Below, in pieces: positions 55,111-63,900 of a stretch of DNA of 64,000 nucleotides. The position numbers and the translations under genes were made by a program. How positions within the stretch are numbered: the stretch's first letter is position 1; each line of letters opens with the position of its first letter. Source of the DNA: Cyanobacteria bacterium RM1_2_2 (GTDB lineage: Bacteria > Cyanobacteriota > Cyanobacteriia > Elainellales > Elainellaceae); NCBI GenBank assembly GCA_012033495.1, contig JAAUQT010000005.1:1-64000 (forward strand). The letters run 5' to 3'. A model generated the notes under the pieces. The model ran no database searches and was not told the origin of the DNA. It saw only the letters and a program-made list of their open reading frames with translations.

Positions 55111-57121
55111 CCACGTTTGTGCCAGTGGGTTCGATGATTAGCGCGGCTCCGATAATCTGATCCCCAGATTGGAGGTCAGAACGCTGGTAGATTGGGGTTT
55201 CGTGCCAGTTGCCTTTGGTGTAGATTTGGACAGCGCCGACAGGTTTGAGAGGCGTTAAGCGGGTGACGGGCAGGAGAGGTTCTGCGGGCGCAGGGGTTTG
55301 CCCAATGGCTTCAACCGAAACGGCTTCGACGATTAAGGTTTTGTGAGCCATCACGAAGCCATAGCGCTGCTGGTATGCCTGCTCGAACTCGGTTCGCATT
55401 GCGGCAGGGTTGCCAAACGTCACAATTAGGGCAGAATCCGTGCCCTCGTAACGCAGATGAGATTTGAGCAAAACCTGCATCTGATCGGGGGCAACGCCTT
55501 GAGCGCTTAACTCCGATTGGGCCTCATTGGCTAGCGCTTCTAGGGTTTTGTGAAGGAGCGGCATGGCAGCTTCGGTGAGGGGCGTTTCGACGGCTTTTTC
55601 TTTCAGGGAACGCAGATCGGCTAGCCCAATTCCGTAGGCAGACAGCACGCCTGCATAGGGATGCAGAAAAATCTGAGTCATGCCCAAGGCTTCAGCAATC
55701 AGGCAGGCATGTTGTCCACCCGCACCGCCAAAGCAGCAGAGCGTGTATTCGGTTACGTCATAGCCGCGCTGGATCGAGATTTTTTTAATCGCATTGGCCA
55801 TTTTGTCGATTGCAATTGCCAAGAAGCCGGCGGCCACCTGCTCTGGCGTAGTTTGGCTTTCGGTGATTTGGCTGATTTCAGCCGCTAATTCGGCAAACTG
55901 TTGGCGCACGATCGCCCCATCCAGCGGCAGGTTGCCCTCTGAGCCAAACACGCTAGGGAAAAAGTCTGCCTGAAGCTTGCCGAGCATCACATTACAGTCG
56001 GTCACGGTCAGCGGGCCGCCGCCACGGTAGCAGGCCGGGCCAGGATAGGCTCCCGCAGAAGCCGGCCCGACTCGATAGCGCGATCCATCGAATCTGAGAA
56101 TTGAGCCGCCGCCTGCCGCTACCGTGTGGATCGCCATCATGGGTGCTCGCAGCCGCACACCCGCCACTTCGGTTTCAAAGGTGCGCTCGTAAGTGCCGTT
56201 GAAGTGGGAAACATCGGTAGATGTGCCGCCCATATCGAAACCAATCATTTTGTTGAATCCGGCAAGGGCGCTGGTTTTGACGGCTCCGACAATGCCGCCT
56301 GCTGGCCCTGATAGAATGCTGTCTTTGCCTTGAAACAACGCTGCATCGGTCAATCCACCATTCGACTGCATAAACATCAGTTTGGGGGAAGTGCCCGTTC
56401 CGCAACTTAATTCTGCTGCGACTCGATCGACATACCGACGCAGAATCGGTGAAAGATAGGCATCGACAATGGTAGTATCGCCTCGGCTCACTAGCTTCAT
56501 CAACGGGCTGACTGTATGCGATACCGAGACCTGAGTGAAGCCAATTTCCCGCACGATTGCCGCCATGTGCTGCTCGTGATCAGAGTAGCGGTAGCCGTGC
56601 ATCAACACAATCGCACAAGCTCGAATCCCGGCTGCATACGCCGATTGCAGTGACTCGATCAGCGAATTGTCGAGCTGAAGCGGAGTCAGCACTTCACCAT
56701 CGGCTGTGTAGCGCTCCTCAACTTCAATCACCTGCTCATACAGCATTTCTGGCAGAACAATGTGGCGAGCAAAAATGTTGGGACGGTTCTGATAGCCAAT
56801 CCGCAGCGCATCCCGGAAGCCTTTAGTAATCAACAAGAGGGTGCGATCACCTTTGCGTTCCAATAAAGCGTTTGTAGCAACCGTGGTTCCCATTTTCACG
56901 GCTTCAATTTGCTCAGAGGGAATCGGCACATCAGCCGGAATCCCCAAAACATCGCGGATGCCCTGAATCGGCGCATCACTATAGCGAGCGGGGTTTTCAG
57001 ACAGCAACTTGTGGACAATGATTTCACCATTCGGGCAACGGGCAACTACATCGGTAAAAGTGCCGCCGCGATCGATCCAAAACTGCCAGCGTCCGGTTTC
57101 AGAGGGGTTGGAGTGCGCCAT
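54974..57121 (-). CDS. Hydantoinase A/5-oxoprolinase, alpha part
   Basis: 715 residues. The actin/hexokinase-like ATPase fold shows in FWIDRGGTFTDVVARCPNGE, VKMGTTVATNALLERKGDRT, IGFDMGGTSTDVSHF and GPACYRGGGPLTVTDCNVML. It ends in a Pro/Ser/His/Thr-rich stretch (PPVSPHSPPPYFPTPHLPTS) read from 7/8-bp repeats, overlapping HyuB by about 137 bp. The catalytic metal and nucleotide residues are present. The ragged, low-complexity C-terminus suggests that frame was lost here in a former HyuA-HyuB fusion. Substrate probably 5-oxoproline given the D-glutamate cyclase-like neighbour. Confidence 0.92.
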   Translation of the reverse strand: MAHSNPSETGRWQFWIDRGGTFTDVVARCPNGEIIVHKLLSENPARYSDAPIQGIRDVLGIPADVPIPSEQIEAVKMGTTVATNALLERKGDRTLLLITKGFRDALRIGYQNRPNIFARHIVLPEMLYEQVIEVEERYTADGEVLTPLQLDNSLIESLQSAYAAGIRACAIVLMHGYRYSDHEQHMAAIVREIGFTQVSVSHTVSPLMKLVSRGDTTIVDAYLSPILRRYVDRVAAELSCGTGTSPKLMFMQSNGGLTDAALFQGKDSILSGPAGGIVGAVKTSALAGFNKMIGFDMGGTSTDVSHFNGTYERTFETEVAGVRLRAPMMAIHTVAAGGGSILRFDGSRYRVGPASAGAYPGPACYRGGGPLTVTDCNVMLGKLQADFFPSVFGSEGNLPLDGAIVRQQFAELAAEISQITESQTTPEQVAAGFLAIAIDKMANAIKKISIQRGYDVTEYTLCCFGGAGGQHACLIAEALGMTQIFLHPYAGVLSAYGIGLADLRSLKEKAVETPLTEAAMPLLHKTLEALANEAQSELSAQGVAPDQMQVLLKSHLRYEGTDSALIVTFGNPAAMRTEFEQAYQQRYGFVMAHKTLIVEAVSVEAIGQTPAPAEPLLPVTRLTPLKPVGAVQIYTKGNWHETPIYQRSDLQSGDQIIGAALIIEPTGTNVVEPGWTAYLTSRSHLILKQTQQPPVSPHSPPPYFPTPHLPTSPLP
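54977..55035. repeat. Tandem 7/8-bp repeats at the oxoprolinase junction
   Basis: On the minus strand, seven units alternating ACTCCCC and ACCTCCCC (with one ACTTCCCC and one ACCTCCCT). This is the short tandem repeat type known from cyanobacteria. Both oxoprolinase frames cross it. Units of seven and eight bases change reading frame when a copy is gained or lost. Confidence 0.85.
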
Positions 57122-57366
57122 TCATCAATTTCCTTATTAGGGATCTTTGGGGAGGTAGGAGGTTTCGGAGAAAAGATAAACTTTTGGATTGGGAAAGGTT
57201 TTGCTAAACTTGCCCTTACAGGTATTTTGTTTTTTGGAAATCTTCTAGACGTAGCCTAACAGCCAGTTCAAGGATGTTTCCACTTCAGGTGTGGCTACTT
57301 TTTCCGACAGATGTGGAGAGTTTGAGTTTAGCGACTTGCAGCTAAACTTACAGCTAAACTAAACAT

Positions 57367-58203
57367 TTAAGTTAAGCATTGCCATCGCCATCGTTTTTGC
57401 TGCGGCTCCCATGTTACAGTTACTATCTCAGAAGGTGGATCAACTCGATCACCATTTTGCTCAAATTGTATGATTCCAGTTACGCCTTTAATTTGTTTTT
57501 TCTGTTCCTTAAAATAACGATTCATATTTGCCAATACCGATTGGCCAGTTTGATTTGAATTTATCTCTAATGTTCTCAAAATCACTAACCCTGCATCAAA
57601 AGCTGTGGCACTGCGCCAGGTTAGATTACCTTCACCCCAAAGTTGAGCGCCGATTTGACAAAAGGATTGAGCTACGGCATTTGCGCTTCTAGAACCGTTG
57701 CGCTGACTTTGCCAATGCCAAGGAATGCAAGCGATCATTTGACTGTAACTTGAATGATCATTTAGGCGATAATGTGGCTCAATCTGATACTGGCATTGCT
57801 CATCAATCCAGTGCAACACATTTTCTTGATAAAGCGTTGCTGAGCCAACAATCAGGCAATTTTTCAAATTCAAGCGACTAATCAAACCGACATTATTGAG
57901 CGAATTTGGCTCAATTCCGCCGTCTGGAATCAGGATAATAATGTCGGCATTTTGTCGCTTAATCTCTTCTAAATAAGGCTGAATTCGGTAGTAGGATTCG
58001 CTAATCCAATAGCATTCTTCTAAAAAGAGAAATCGATCTGGATGCTGCTCTAAACGATGCCGCACCGCAGTTCGATAGGAATTGCTATAGCTGCTGTTTT
58101 TGTTGTAAATAATGGCAACTTTCTTTTGCTGATCTGAAGCGAGTTGAATTAAATAACTGGCTAGGCTAGCAGCACTAATACTGTCTTGAGTTGTTAACCT
58201 CAA
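57367..58203 (-). CDS. Periplasmic-binding-like sensor, C-terminal half (frameshift fragment)
   Basis: 278 residues starting at a TTG in its frame. This is the C-terminal half of a type-1 periplasmic binding fold (Leu/Ile/Val-binding type): QKKVAIIYNKNSSYSNSYRT, ADIIILIPDGG and LTWRSATAFDAGLVILRTLE. It overlaps the previous gene's TGA by a few bases. Adding one T to TTTT at about 58199-58202 gives SGGERLSFLRLTTQDSISAA, the expected continuation in this family. The start here is therefore artificial. With its other half the protein would be about 619 residues. Confidence 0.8.
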   Translation of the reverse strand: MRLTTQDSISAASLASYLIQLASDQQKKVAIIYNKNSSYSNSYRTAVRHRLEQHPDRFLFLEECYWISESYYRIQPYLEEIKRQNADIIILIPDGGIEPNSLNNVGLISRLNLKNCLIVGSATLYQENVLHWIDEQCQYQIEPHYRLNDHSSYSQMIACIPWHWQSQRNGSRSANAVAQSFCQIGAQLWGEGNLTWRSATAFDAGLVILRTLEINSNQTGQSVLANMNRYFKEQKKQIKGVTGIIQFEQNGDRVDPPSEIVTVTWEPQQKRWRWQCLT

Positions 58204-59225
58204 AATGATAGACGCTCGCCGCCTGAAAGACTGGAAAGTTGATCAGAAGTGCTGCTTGAATTGACTAACATCAGCCCATTTTTTGCATAGAAACTTAGGG
58301 CTTTTTGAGTCATTTCACTAGAGTAATGTCCAATTACTGCAACAAGGTTAATTTGAGCCGCCAAGTTAGACAGCATCTCTGCTGTTTGGTTATAAGGCGT
58401 GTACAGATTGTTCGGATCATTCACCACCAATATCTTGAGTGCAAATTGTTTAGCGGTGCGGTTAAGGTTGAAAAAGGTACTCGGTCGAATAATCTCTAAG
58501 TTGATTTCTTGGTTGAGTTGAATTGCATCAAAAATTGGTAGATTAACTTGAGTTTGAAGTTGGGCCACACCTCGTAAAATTTCGGCGGCGATTTGACCTT
58601 GATTATGGTGAAAAGGCACTACAACTGCAATTGTATAAACCTGTATCTCCTGCGCTCTTAAGCATGAAATTTTGTAATCAACCAAACAGTTATTAAGATA
58701 GATTAAAACTTCTGGATTGCCCATTTCATAGGTTTGTTTCTCCTGCTCCCATGCCCACAAAAAGCATTTTGCCGCCTGATAGAAAAGCCCTTGCTGATAG
58801 AACTGAGTGCCATCAATTTGCAGTCGAACAATTGCCTGATCAGGCGGAGAAAGAAAAATTTGCCGCCCGAAGCTGCCTTGAAAGTTATCGCTATTTAACT
58901 GAGGCGCAGGATTGAGTTTATAGCAATGTTTTGGATTCAGCAAAAAGTTGAGAATGATGACCCATTTGCCAGCAATCTGCTCTTGCTCAACCTGCATCAA
59001 AGTTGCCAGGCTAGGGTAAATACTGTCGCTTAATCGATCTCTAATTTTTTGACGCGGCAGTGCCAGCAGACTAGAAATTTCTTGAGGAGAATATCCGAGT
59101 AATGACTGACAAACAACAGTTTGATCAAGTTCGTTAAAGGTAGTTGAGCTAGCTTTTAAATGCTCAAACAATAGGTCAACATTAATATTAAGCTGCTCTA
59201 CAACTTGGTGGATATCTTGCACCAT
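58200..59225 (-). CDS. Periplasmic-binding-like sensor with N-terminal HTH-like domain (frameshift fragment)
   Basis: 341 residues. The first ~100 hold a helix-turn-helix-like stretch (LGYSPQEISSLLALPRQKIR) and NFLLNPKHCYKLNPAPQLNS, an N-terminal domain that cyanobacteria attach to various effector or sensor domains. From about residue 190 a periplasmic-binding fold begins (YTIAVVVPFHHNQGQIAAEI, GVAQLQTQVNLPIFDAIQLN), running into AQINLVAVIGHYSSEMTQKA and NSSSTSDQLSSLSGG. It stops at TGA 58200-58202 by loss of a base. There is no signal peptide, so the ligand-binding fold should act in the cytoplasm. Confidence 0.8.
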   Translation of the reverse strand: MVQDIHQVVEQLNINVDLLFEHLKASSTTFNELDQTVVCQSLLGYSPQEISSLLALPRQKIRDRLSDSIYPSLATLMQVEQEQIAGKWVIILNFLLNPKHCYKLNPAPQLNSDNFQGSFGRQIFLSPPDQAIVRLQIDGTQFYQQGLFYQAAKCFLWAWEQEKQTYEMGNPEVLIYLNNCLVDYKISCLRAQEIQVYTIAVVVPFHHNQGQIAAEILRGVAQLQTQVNLPIFDAIQLNQEINLEIIRPSTFFNLNRTAKQFALKILVVNDPNNLYTPYNQTAEMLSNLAAQINLVAVIGHYSSEMTQKALSFYAKNGLMLVNSSSTSDQLSSLSGGERLSF

Positions 59226-59406
59226 CAGTCACTCTTGCCCGCTGCCATCACTGCTCAACATCATAATCTGCTGGCTGGAAACAAGTCTGCGATTCCTGTA
59301 GTCCAGCAGGCGACAGATGTGGAAACTGGAGTGCGCCAAAACTTGGGTGAACTCACCCCCAACCCCTGCTTTGAAAAGCCGAGGCTGAGGGCACGCATCA
59401 GTGGCA

Positions 59407-59536
59407 CTAAGGGCTGTCTATCCATTCCAGCTAAAACCCGACAGTGGCAAGGCGACAGCCTCTAGCCTATTTTGGGGAACGGGAGCGATCCGGCGAATGC
59501 GGCCAGCGTTTGACTATGAATCGATGACGCGCCTAG
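59407..59536. repeat. YTAR-bounded dispersed repeat, family 3, copy 6 (inverted)
   Basis: 130 bp from CTAA 59407 to CTAG 59533, inverted relative to copies 1-3: GGGCTGTCTATCCATTCCAG, then CGACAGCCTCTAGCC, and GACTATGAATCGATGACGCG at the end. CTAG at 59533-59536 provides the TAG stop of the minus-strand prohibitin gene. The short stretch 59226-59406 carries no gene. Confidence 0.85.
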
Positions 59537-60357
59537 GGCTTAATCGTTGGAGCCGTCACCTTTCCCGTATCTAGGTTGAGGAAGGGCACAGCACCGTTGC
59601 CTCCCAACACCTGTGGAAACTTGCCGTCCCATTTTTCGATTGCCTGTTTTTGCAGCAGTTCCGATGTTAGCGTTTCTCGCAATAGCCGTTGGGCCTCGGC
59701 TTGTCCTTTGGCACGATTGATCGTTGCTTCAGCCTCCTGTTCAGCTTCTCGTGCAACATAAACTGCCCGCTGGGCTCGCTGTTCGGCAATTTGCTTTTCC
59801 TCAACGGCTTTCGAGAACTCGGTCGAAAACGCTAGATCAACCACGCTCGTATCGAGCACAATAATGCCGTACTTTTGCAGTCTTTCTCCGAGTGCTTCAT
59901 CAAAATCTTGCTTCAGTTCGTTTCGTTTCGTAATCGCTTCTTCTACGGTGCGTCGAGCAGCCGCAATTTTGAAGGATTCCTGTGTTTGGGGAGCAATAAT
60001 TTTGGCGACAATATTTTGAAGTGTTCCTTGGGTGCGTCGAATGGTGACAACCTGAATAGGATCAAGTCGAAAGTTGATCGCAAAGCTAGCCGAAAGTTGC
60101 TGCAAATCCTTGGTCGAGCTTTGAGCCGGAACTTCAAATTTTTGCACCGTCACGTCATAAATATCGACTTTTGAAACTAAGGGCGGCTTAAAGTGAACGC
60201 CCTCTAGTAGAACGCCGTCTTTGGCTTTTCCGAGAATGCTTAATACGCCTGCCTCTCCTGGATTAATAATCACATAGGAACTTAGCCCGATCACAGCCAG
60301 AAGTGCCACCAGCGTTAGGAATAGGGGGATCTGCCAGCTTGATGATTGACTTTTCAC
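59533..60357 (-). CDS. Prohibitin-type SPFH protein
   Basis: 274 residues. An N-terminal membrane anchor (IPLFLTLVALLAVIGLSSYV) is followed by the SPFH domain: INPGEAGVLSILGKAKDGVL, EGVHFKPPLVSKVDIYDV and VQKFEVPAQSSTKDLQQL. A coiled coil (AEQEAEATINRAKGQAEAQR) leads to the end. Prohibitins form membrane rings and, in bacteria and organelles, regulate FtsH-type proteolysis. In cyanobacteria their role is not settled. The TAG stop is within a dispersed repeat. Divergent from the GH3 gene 211 bp away. Confidence 0.94.
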   Translation of the reverse strand: MKSQSSSWQIPLFLTLVALLAVIGLSSYVIINPGEAGVLSILGKAKDGVLLEGVHFKPPLVSKVDIYDVTVQKFEVPAQSSTKDLQQLSASFAINFRLDPIQVVTIRRTQGTLQNIVAKIIAPQTQESFKIAAARRTVEEAITKRNELKQDFDEALGERLQKYGIIVLDTSVVDLAFSTEFSKAVEEKQIAEQRAQRAVYVAREAEQEAEATINRAKGQAEAQRLLRETLTSELLQKQAIEKWDGKFPQVLGGNGAVPFLNLDTGKVTAPTIKP

Positions 60358-60568
60358 AGTTGCTGCCTCAAAAAATTTGCTCTGCGCCTTACTTTAGCAA
60401 CTCAAACCTAATCTGGTGAGAAGGAATGGGGTTCGGACTGTTGGCTTGTGTTCAACTCGACAGGGCACAAAGACACATTCACTGAAGATAGATTTTAGAG
60501 AAGCAGAGATGAAACTCTGTCACCGCGTTCTAACTGTTAGGATTGATCTGCTTTTCAATGTGCACCTC

Positions 60569-62239
60569 ATGAGCAATTTAACGCTATCCCTTGTCTCAGC
60601 GGTGGCGAAGCAGATCAAGGCAGATTATGTTCGCAACACCCGACGAGTTACGGCAACTCAAGAAAAATTTTTGCTGTCATTGTTGCGATCCGCTCAACAT
60701 ACGGAGTTTGGACAGCACTACAAGCTGACGAGCATCACATCAGTGGCACAGTTCCGCGAACAAGTGCCTGTTTTGTCTTACCGCGATTATGAACCCTACA
60801 CTAACCGGATCGCCAGCGGAGAACAAAACATTCTTACACCCGAACGTGTCATTTATTTGAACATTACTAGCGGTTCGACGGGAAAACAAAAGCTGATTCC
60901 GGTGACAAAACGCTCGCGTCAAGTTCGCAGTTGGCTCAACCTGGCCAGCATCGGTTTTTTGATTGAGGCATTACAGCGACGCAACCTGCCGATTGGCAAA
61001 ATGCTGGCTCCAGTTTCTTCGAGGATTATCGGTCACACCGAAGGCGGCATTGACTATGGATTTGTGAGCGCTGGCGATTTGCGGCTAAACCGACGGCTCT
61101 ATCGCCAAATTTCCGCCCATCCGCTAGAAGCGCTTCAAGTTTCAGATAGCCTGACCCGCCACTATCTTTGCCTACTGTTTGCCTTGCGCGATCGAGAAAC
61201 TCGCGGCATTGGCGCAACTTTCCCCATTTTGGGCTTGCAGTTAGGTAATTATTTAGAAACCTACGCCGAAGATTTAATTCATGATCTCAAAACGGGCGAA
61301 ATCGCAGCTTGGCTGAAGCTGGAGCCAGAACTGCGCGCCAAGTTAGAACGCATGTGGTCGGCTGATCCGCAGCGAGCCATTGAACTCCGCCAGACTTTGA
61401 GCCGCGAGGGACGACTCACTCCCGGAACCGCTTGGAATCTGTCTGCCATCGTGACAGCGCTGGGCGGCACGTCTGATTTTTATTTAGAACGATTTCCTAG
61501 CTATTTTGGTGATACGCCTCTATTTGGCAGCCTTTATGCATCCTCAGAAACCATTTTCGGCACTTGCTACGAGTTCAACAACGAAGGGGCAATTTTAGCA
61601 ACCAACGGCGCTTTTTTCGAGTTCATTCCGCAGGATCAGTGGCAAGCTGAGCAGCCTAAAACCCTCTTGCCGCAAGAACTGACGCCCGGATCGCTCTATC
61701 GAGTTTTGGTGACAAACTACAGCGGGCTATACCGCTATGACATTAAAGACATCGTGGAAGTGTTGGGCTTCTATCACCAAACGCCAATTATTGTGTTTCG
61801 GCATCGGCAAGGCGGCGTGATTTCATCTACTACCGAAAAAACGAGTGAATTTCACGCGATTCAGGTGATGCAGCGGCTTCAGCAAGACTTTAATTTAAGG
61901 CTAGAAAACTTTTGCGTCACGCTGTCTGAACACGAGATTCCACCCCATTATTTGGTGAATATTGAGTTAGGGGCAGGAGATGTGCTATCTGATCCGCAGG
62001 CATTTATTCAACGGTTTGATCGCTACTTGCAGGAAATTCAGCCTTCCTATGCGGTCAAGCGTCCCGACCCGATTCCGGCTCCCCGGCTGCGAATTTTAGC
62101 GCCCGGTAGTTTTGCCCTGCTGAGGCAGCGATCTTTGCAGGCGGGCGTACCAGAAGCGCAGTTTAAGTTTTCGCATATCAGCGACAATCGCCATTTACTC
62201 TCAGCACTGCCCGTAGAGCAGGAGATCTTAATGGAATAG
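60569..62239 (+). CDS. GH3-family acyl-adenylating enzyme
   Basis: 556 residues from ATG 60569; the frame is open from 60416 but unlike protein there. GH3 marks: VPVLSYRDYEPYTNRIASGE, ITSGSTGKQKLIPVTKRSRQ (ATP-binding, TSGST type), YASSETIFGTCYEF and NYSGLYRYDIKDIVEVLGFY. Plant GH3 enzymes conjugate amino acids to auxin or jasmonate; the bacterial substrates are unknown. The fold is the ANL adenylating type. Cytoplasmic. Nothing in the neighbourhood suggests a substrate. Confidence 0.93.
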   Translation: MSNLTLSLVSAVAKQIKADYVRNTRRVTATQEKFLLSLLRSAQHTEFGQHYKLTSITSVAQFREQVPVLSYRDYEPYTNRIASGEQNILTPERVIYLNITSGSTGKQKLIPVTKRSRQVRSWLNLASIGFLIEALQRRNLPIGKMLAPVSSRIIGHTEGGIDYGFVSAGDLRLNRRLYRQISAHPLEALQVSDSLTRHYLCLLFALRDRETRGIGATFPILGLQLGNYLETYAEDLIHDLKTGEIAAWLKLEPELRAKLERMWSADPQRAIELRQTLSREGRLTPGTAWNLSAIVTALGGTSDFYLERFPSYFGDTPLFGSLYASSETIFGTCYEFNNEGAILATNGAFFEFIPQDQWQAEQPKTLLPQELTPGSLYRVLVTNYSGLYRYDIKDIVEVLGFYHQTPIIVFRHRQGGVISSTTEKTSEFHAIQVMQRLQQDFNLRLENFCVTLSEHEIPPHYLVNIELGAGDVLSDPQAFIQRFDRYLQEIQPSYAVKRPDPIPAPRLRILAPGSFALLRQRSLQAGVPEAQFKFSHISDNRHLLSALPVEQEILME

Positions 62240-62377
62240 GCAATGGAATAGGCGCAAATGCTGATGGGTCTGAACGCTTGACGAGGGTGTTTTGGCGCAA
62301 GCGTTAGGCAGTGCTTTAAAGGCGGTGGCTAGCATAATCAACGTTAATTTTGAAGTGGTGACTTTTGAGGATAACGG

Positions 62378-62818
62378 ATGGAAGTTTTTCAGGCTCATTC
62401 TGAGCATCTTGAAGCAGTGTCGAAGTTGTTTGACCAATATCGTATTTTCTACAAGGCATCGTCAGACCTTAAAGCTGCTAGGGAATTTATCCAAGAGCGT
62501 CTCCACAAAGGTGACTCGGTTCTATTTGTAGCCAGTGATGACGGGCACATCATGGGATTCACGCAGCTATATCCCAGTTTTTCCTCAGTGTCGATGAAAC
62601 CTGTTTGGATTTTGAACGATTTATTTGTGGAGCAAGCCTATCGAAAGCAGGGGGTTGCGAAGTTGTTAATGCGTGCAGCCGAGAACTTGGCAAGAGAAAC
62701 AGAAGCCGTCCGAATTATTTTAGCAACGCAAATTTCTAACACAACTGCCCAATCTCTTTATGAATCGCGTGGGTACTGCAAAGATGAAGCGTTCTATCAC
62801 TATTCGTTACGAATGTAG
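62378..62818 (+). CDS. GNAT-family N-acetyltransferase
   Basis: 146 residues. The acetyl-CoA site is in YRKQGVAKLLMRAAENLARE (Q/RxxGxG/A type) with IILATQISNTTAQSLYESRG behind it and LFVASDDGHIMGFTQLYPSF before. Single GNAT domain, cytoplasmic, substrate unknown. It starts at ATG 62378, 138 bp after the GH3 stop, on the same strand; a shared transcript is possible. Confidence 0.93.
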   Translation: MEVFQAHSEHLEAVSKLFDQYRIFYKASSDLKAAREFIQERLHKGDSVLFVASDDGHIMGFTQLYPSFSSVSMKPVWILNDLFVEQAYRKQGVAKLLMRAAENLARETEAVRIILATQISNTTAQSLYESRGYCKDEAFYHYSLRM

Positions 62819-62901
62819 TGGCGGCCTATCGTTCACGCCACCGCACGCAGGCAATAGCAACTCCACTCACCCGATTGCCATGCTCCGGTACGGCTCAGCG
62901 G

Positions 62902-63900
62902 TTAGGTTTTGTTGTAATGCTCTACGGTGTTGTGATGCTCCACAGTGAGGACGACATTTCCCTTCTTGTGTCCTTGTTCGACATACCGGTGAGCCTCGAC
63001 AGCCTGTTCCAACGGATAGCACCTATCGACGACCGATTTCATCTTCCCTGCTTCAATCAGTTCTTTGAGAAAAATCAGATCTTCTTTGCGCTCGATTGCA
63101 ACCCCGCCGATGACTTTCTTGCTGCTTGTGATGGAAGTCCATAGCCCCCGAAGGATCAAGAACAGATCTAGGTGGACAGCCCTGAGATAGATTCCGTTTT
63201 GCTTGAGTGAGCTTAGACACCCTGAAAACGGACTTTTACCAACCGTGTCAAAAATAATATCGTAGGTCTGACCGTTTTTGGTGAAGTCTTCTTGGGTGTA
63301 ATCAATTACCTCGTCGGCTCCCAGAGATTTCACCAAGTCCAAATTCGCCGTACTACATAACCCAGTCACTTCTGCCCCAAAGTATTTAGCAAGCTGCACC
63401 GCAGTCGTTCCTAACGCTCCAGAAGCCCCGTAGATCAGAACCTTTTGTCCGCTCTGAATGTTTCCCTTATCTCTCAAGAAAATCAAGGAGGCTGTTGCCC
63501 CAAAAGGAACGGCGGCGGCTTCCTCATAAGTGATGTTGACAGGCTTGATGGCGATCGCTCCTGCTTCAGACAGGCACATGTACTGAGCGTTAGCGCCAAT
63601 TTTCATGCCTGCTCCGGCAAACACCTGATCGCCTGCTTTGAAGCGGGTTACATTTTTGCCGACTGCTTCAATTTCCCCGGCTAGCTCACAGCCCAAGATC
63701 GTGTTTTTTCGGGGTCTTGTGAAACCATAGAAAAACCTGACGGGAAACGGGTCAGCTTTGCGGATGTGTAAGTCTCCTGACGTGACTGTTGTGGCATGTA
63801 TTCTAATCAGCACCTCATTTTCTTTAGGGGTAGGTTTTTCTACCTCCTTGAGCTGCATAACTTCCGGTGAGCCGTACTCTGTGCATACAACCGCTTTCAT
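62902..63900 (-). CDS. Zinc-independent MDR-family dehydrogenase/quinone reductase
   Basis: 332 residues. Medium-chain dehydrogenase fold: [51 protein letters not shown], and the NAD(P) motif [20 protein letters not shown]. The catalytic-zinc cysteine and histidine pattern is absent, so it is a quinone oxidoreductase or enoyl reductase-like member. It acts on reactive carbonyls or quinones, by family. The C-terminus repeats [11 protein letters not shown], likely from a small tandem duplication in the DNA (62906-62948). Convergent with the acetyltransferase. Confidence 0.92.
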   Translation of the reverse strand: MKAVVCTEYGSPEVMQLKEVEKPTPKENEVLIRIHATTVTSGDLHIRKADPFPVRFFYGFTRPRKNTILGCELAGEIEAVGKNVTRFKAGDQVFAGAGMKIGANAQYMCLSEAGAIAIKPVNITYEEAAAVPFGATASLIFLRDKGNIQSGQKVLIYGASGALGTTAVQLAKYFGAEVTGLCSTANLDLVKSLGADEVIDYTQEDFTKNGQTYDIIFDTVGKSPFSGCLSSLKQNGIYLRAVHLDLFLILRGLWTSITSSKKVIGGVAIERKEDLIFLKELIEAGKMKSVVDRCYPLEQAVEAHRYVEQGHKKGNVVLTVEHHNTVEHYNKT

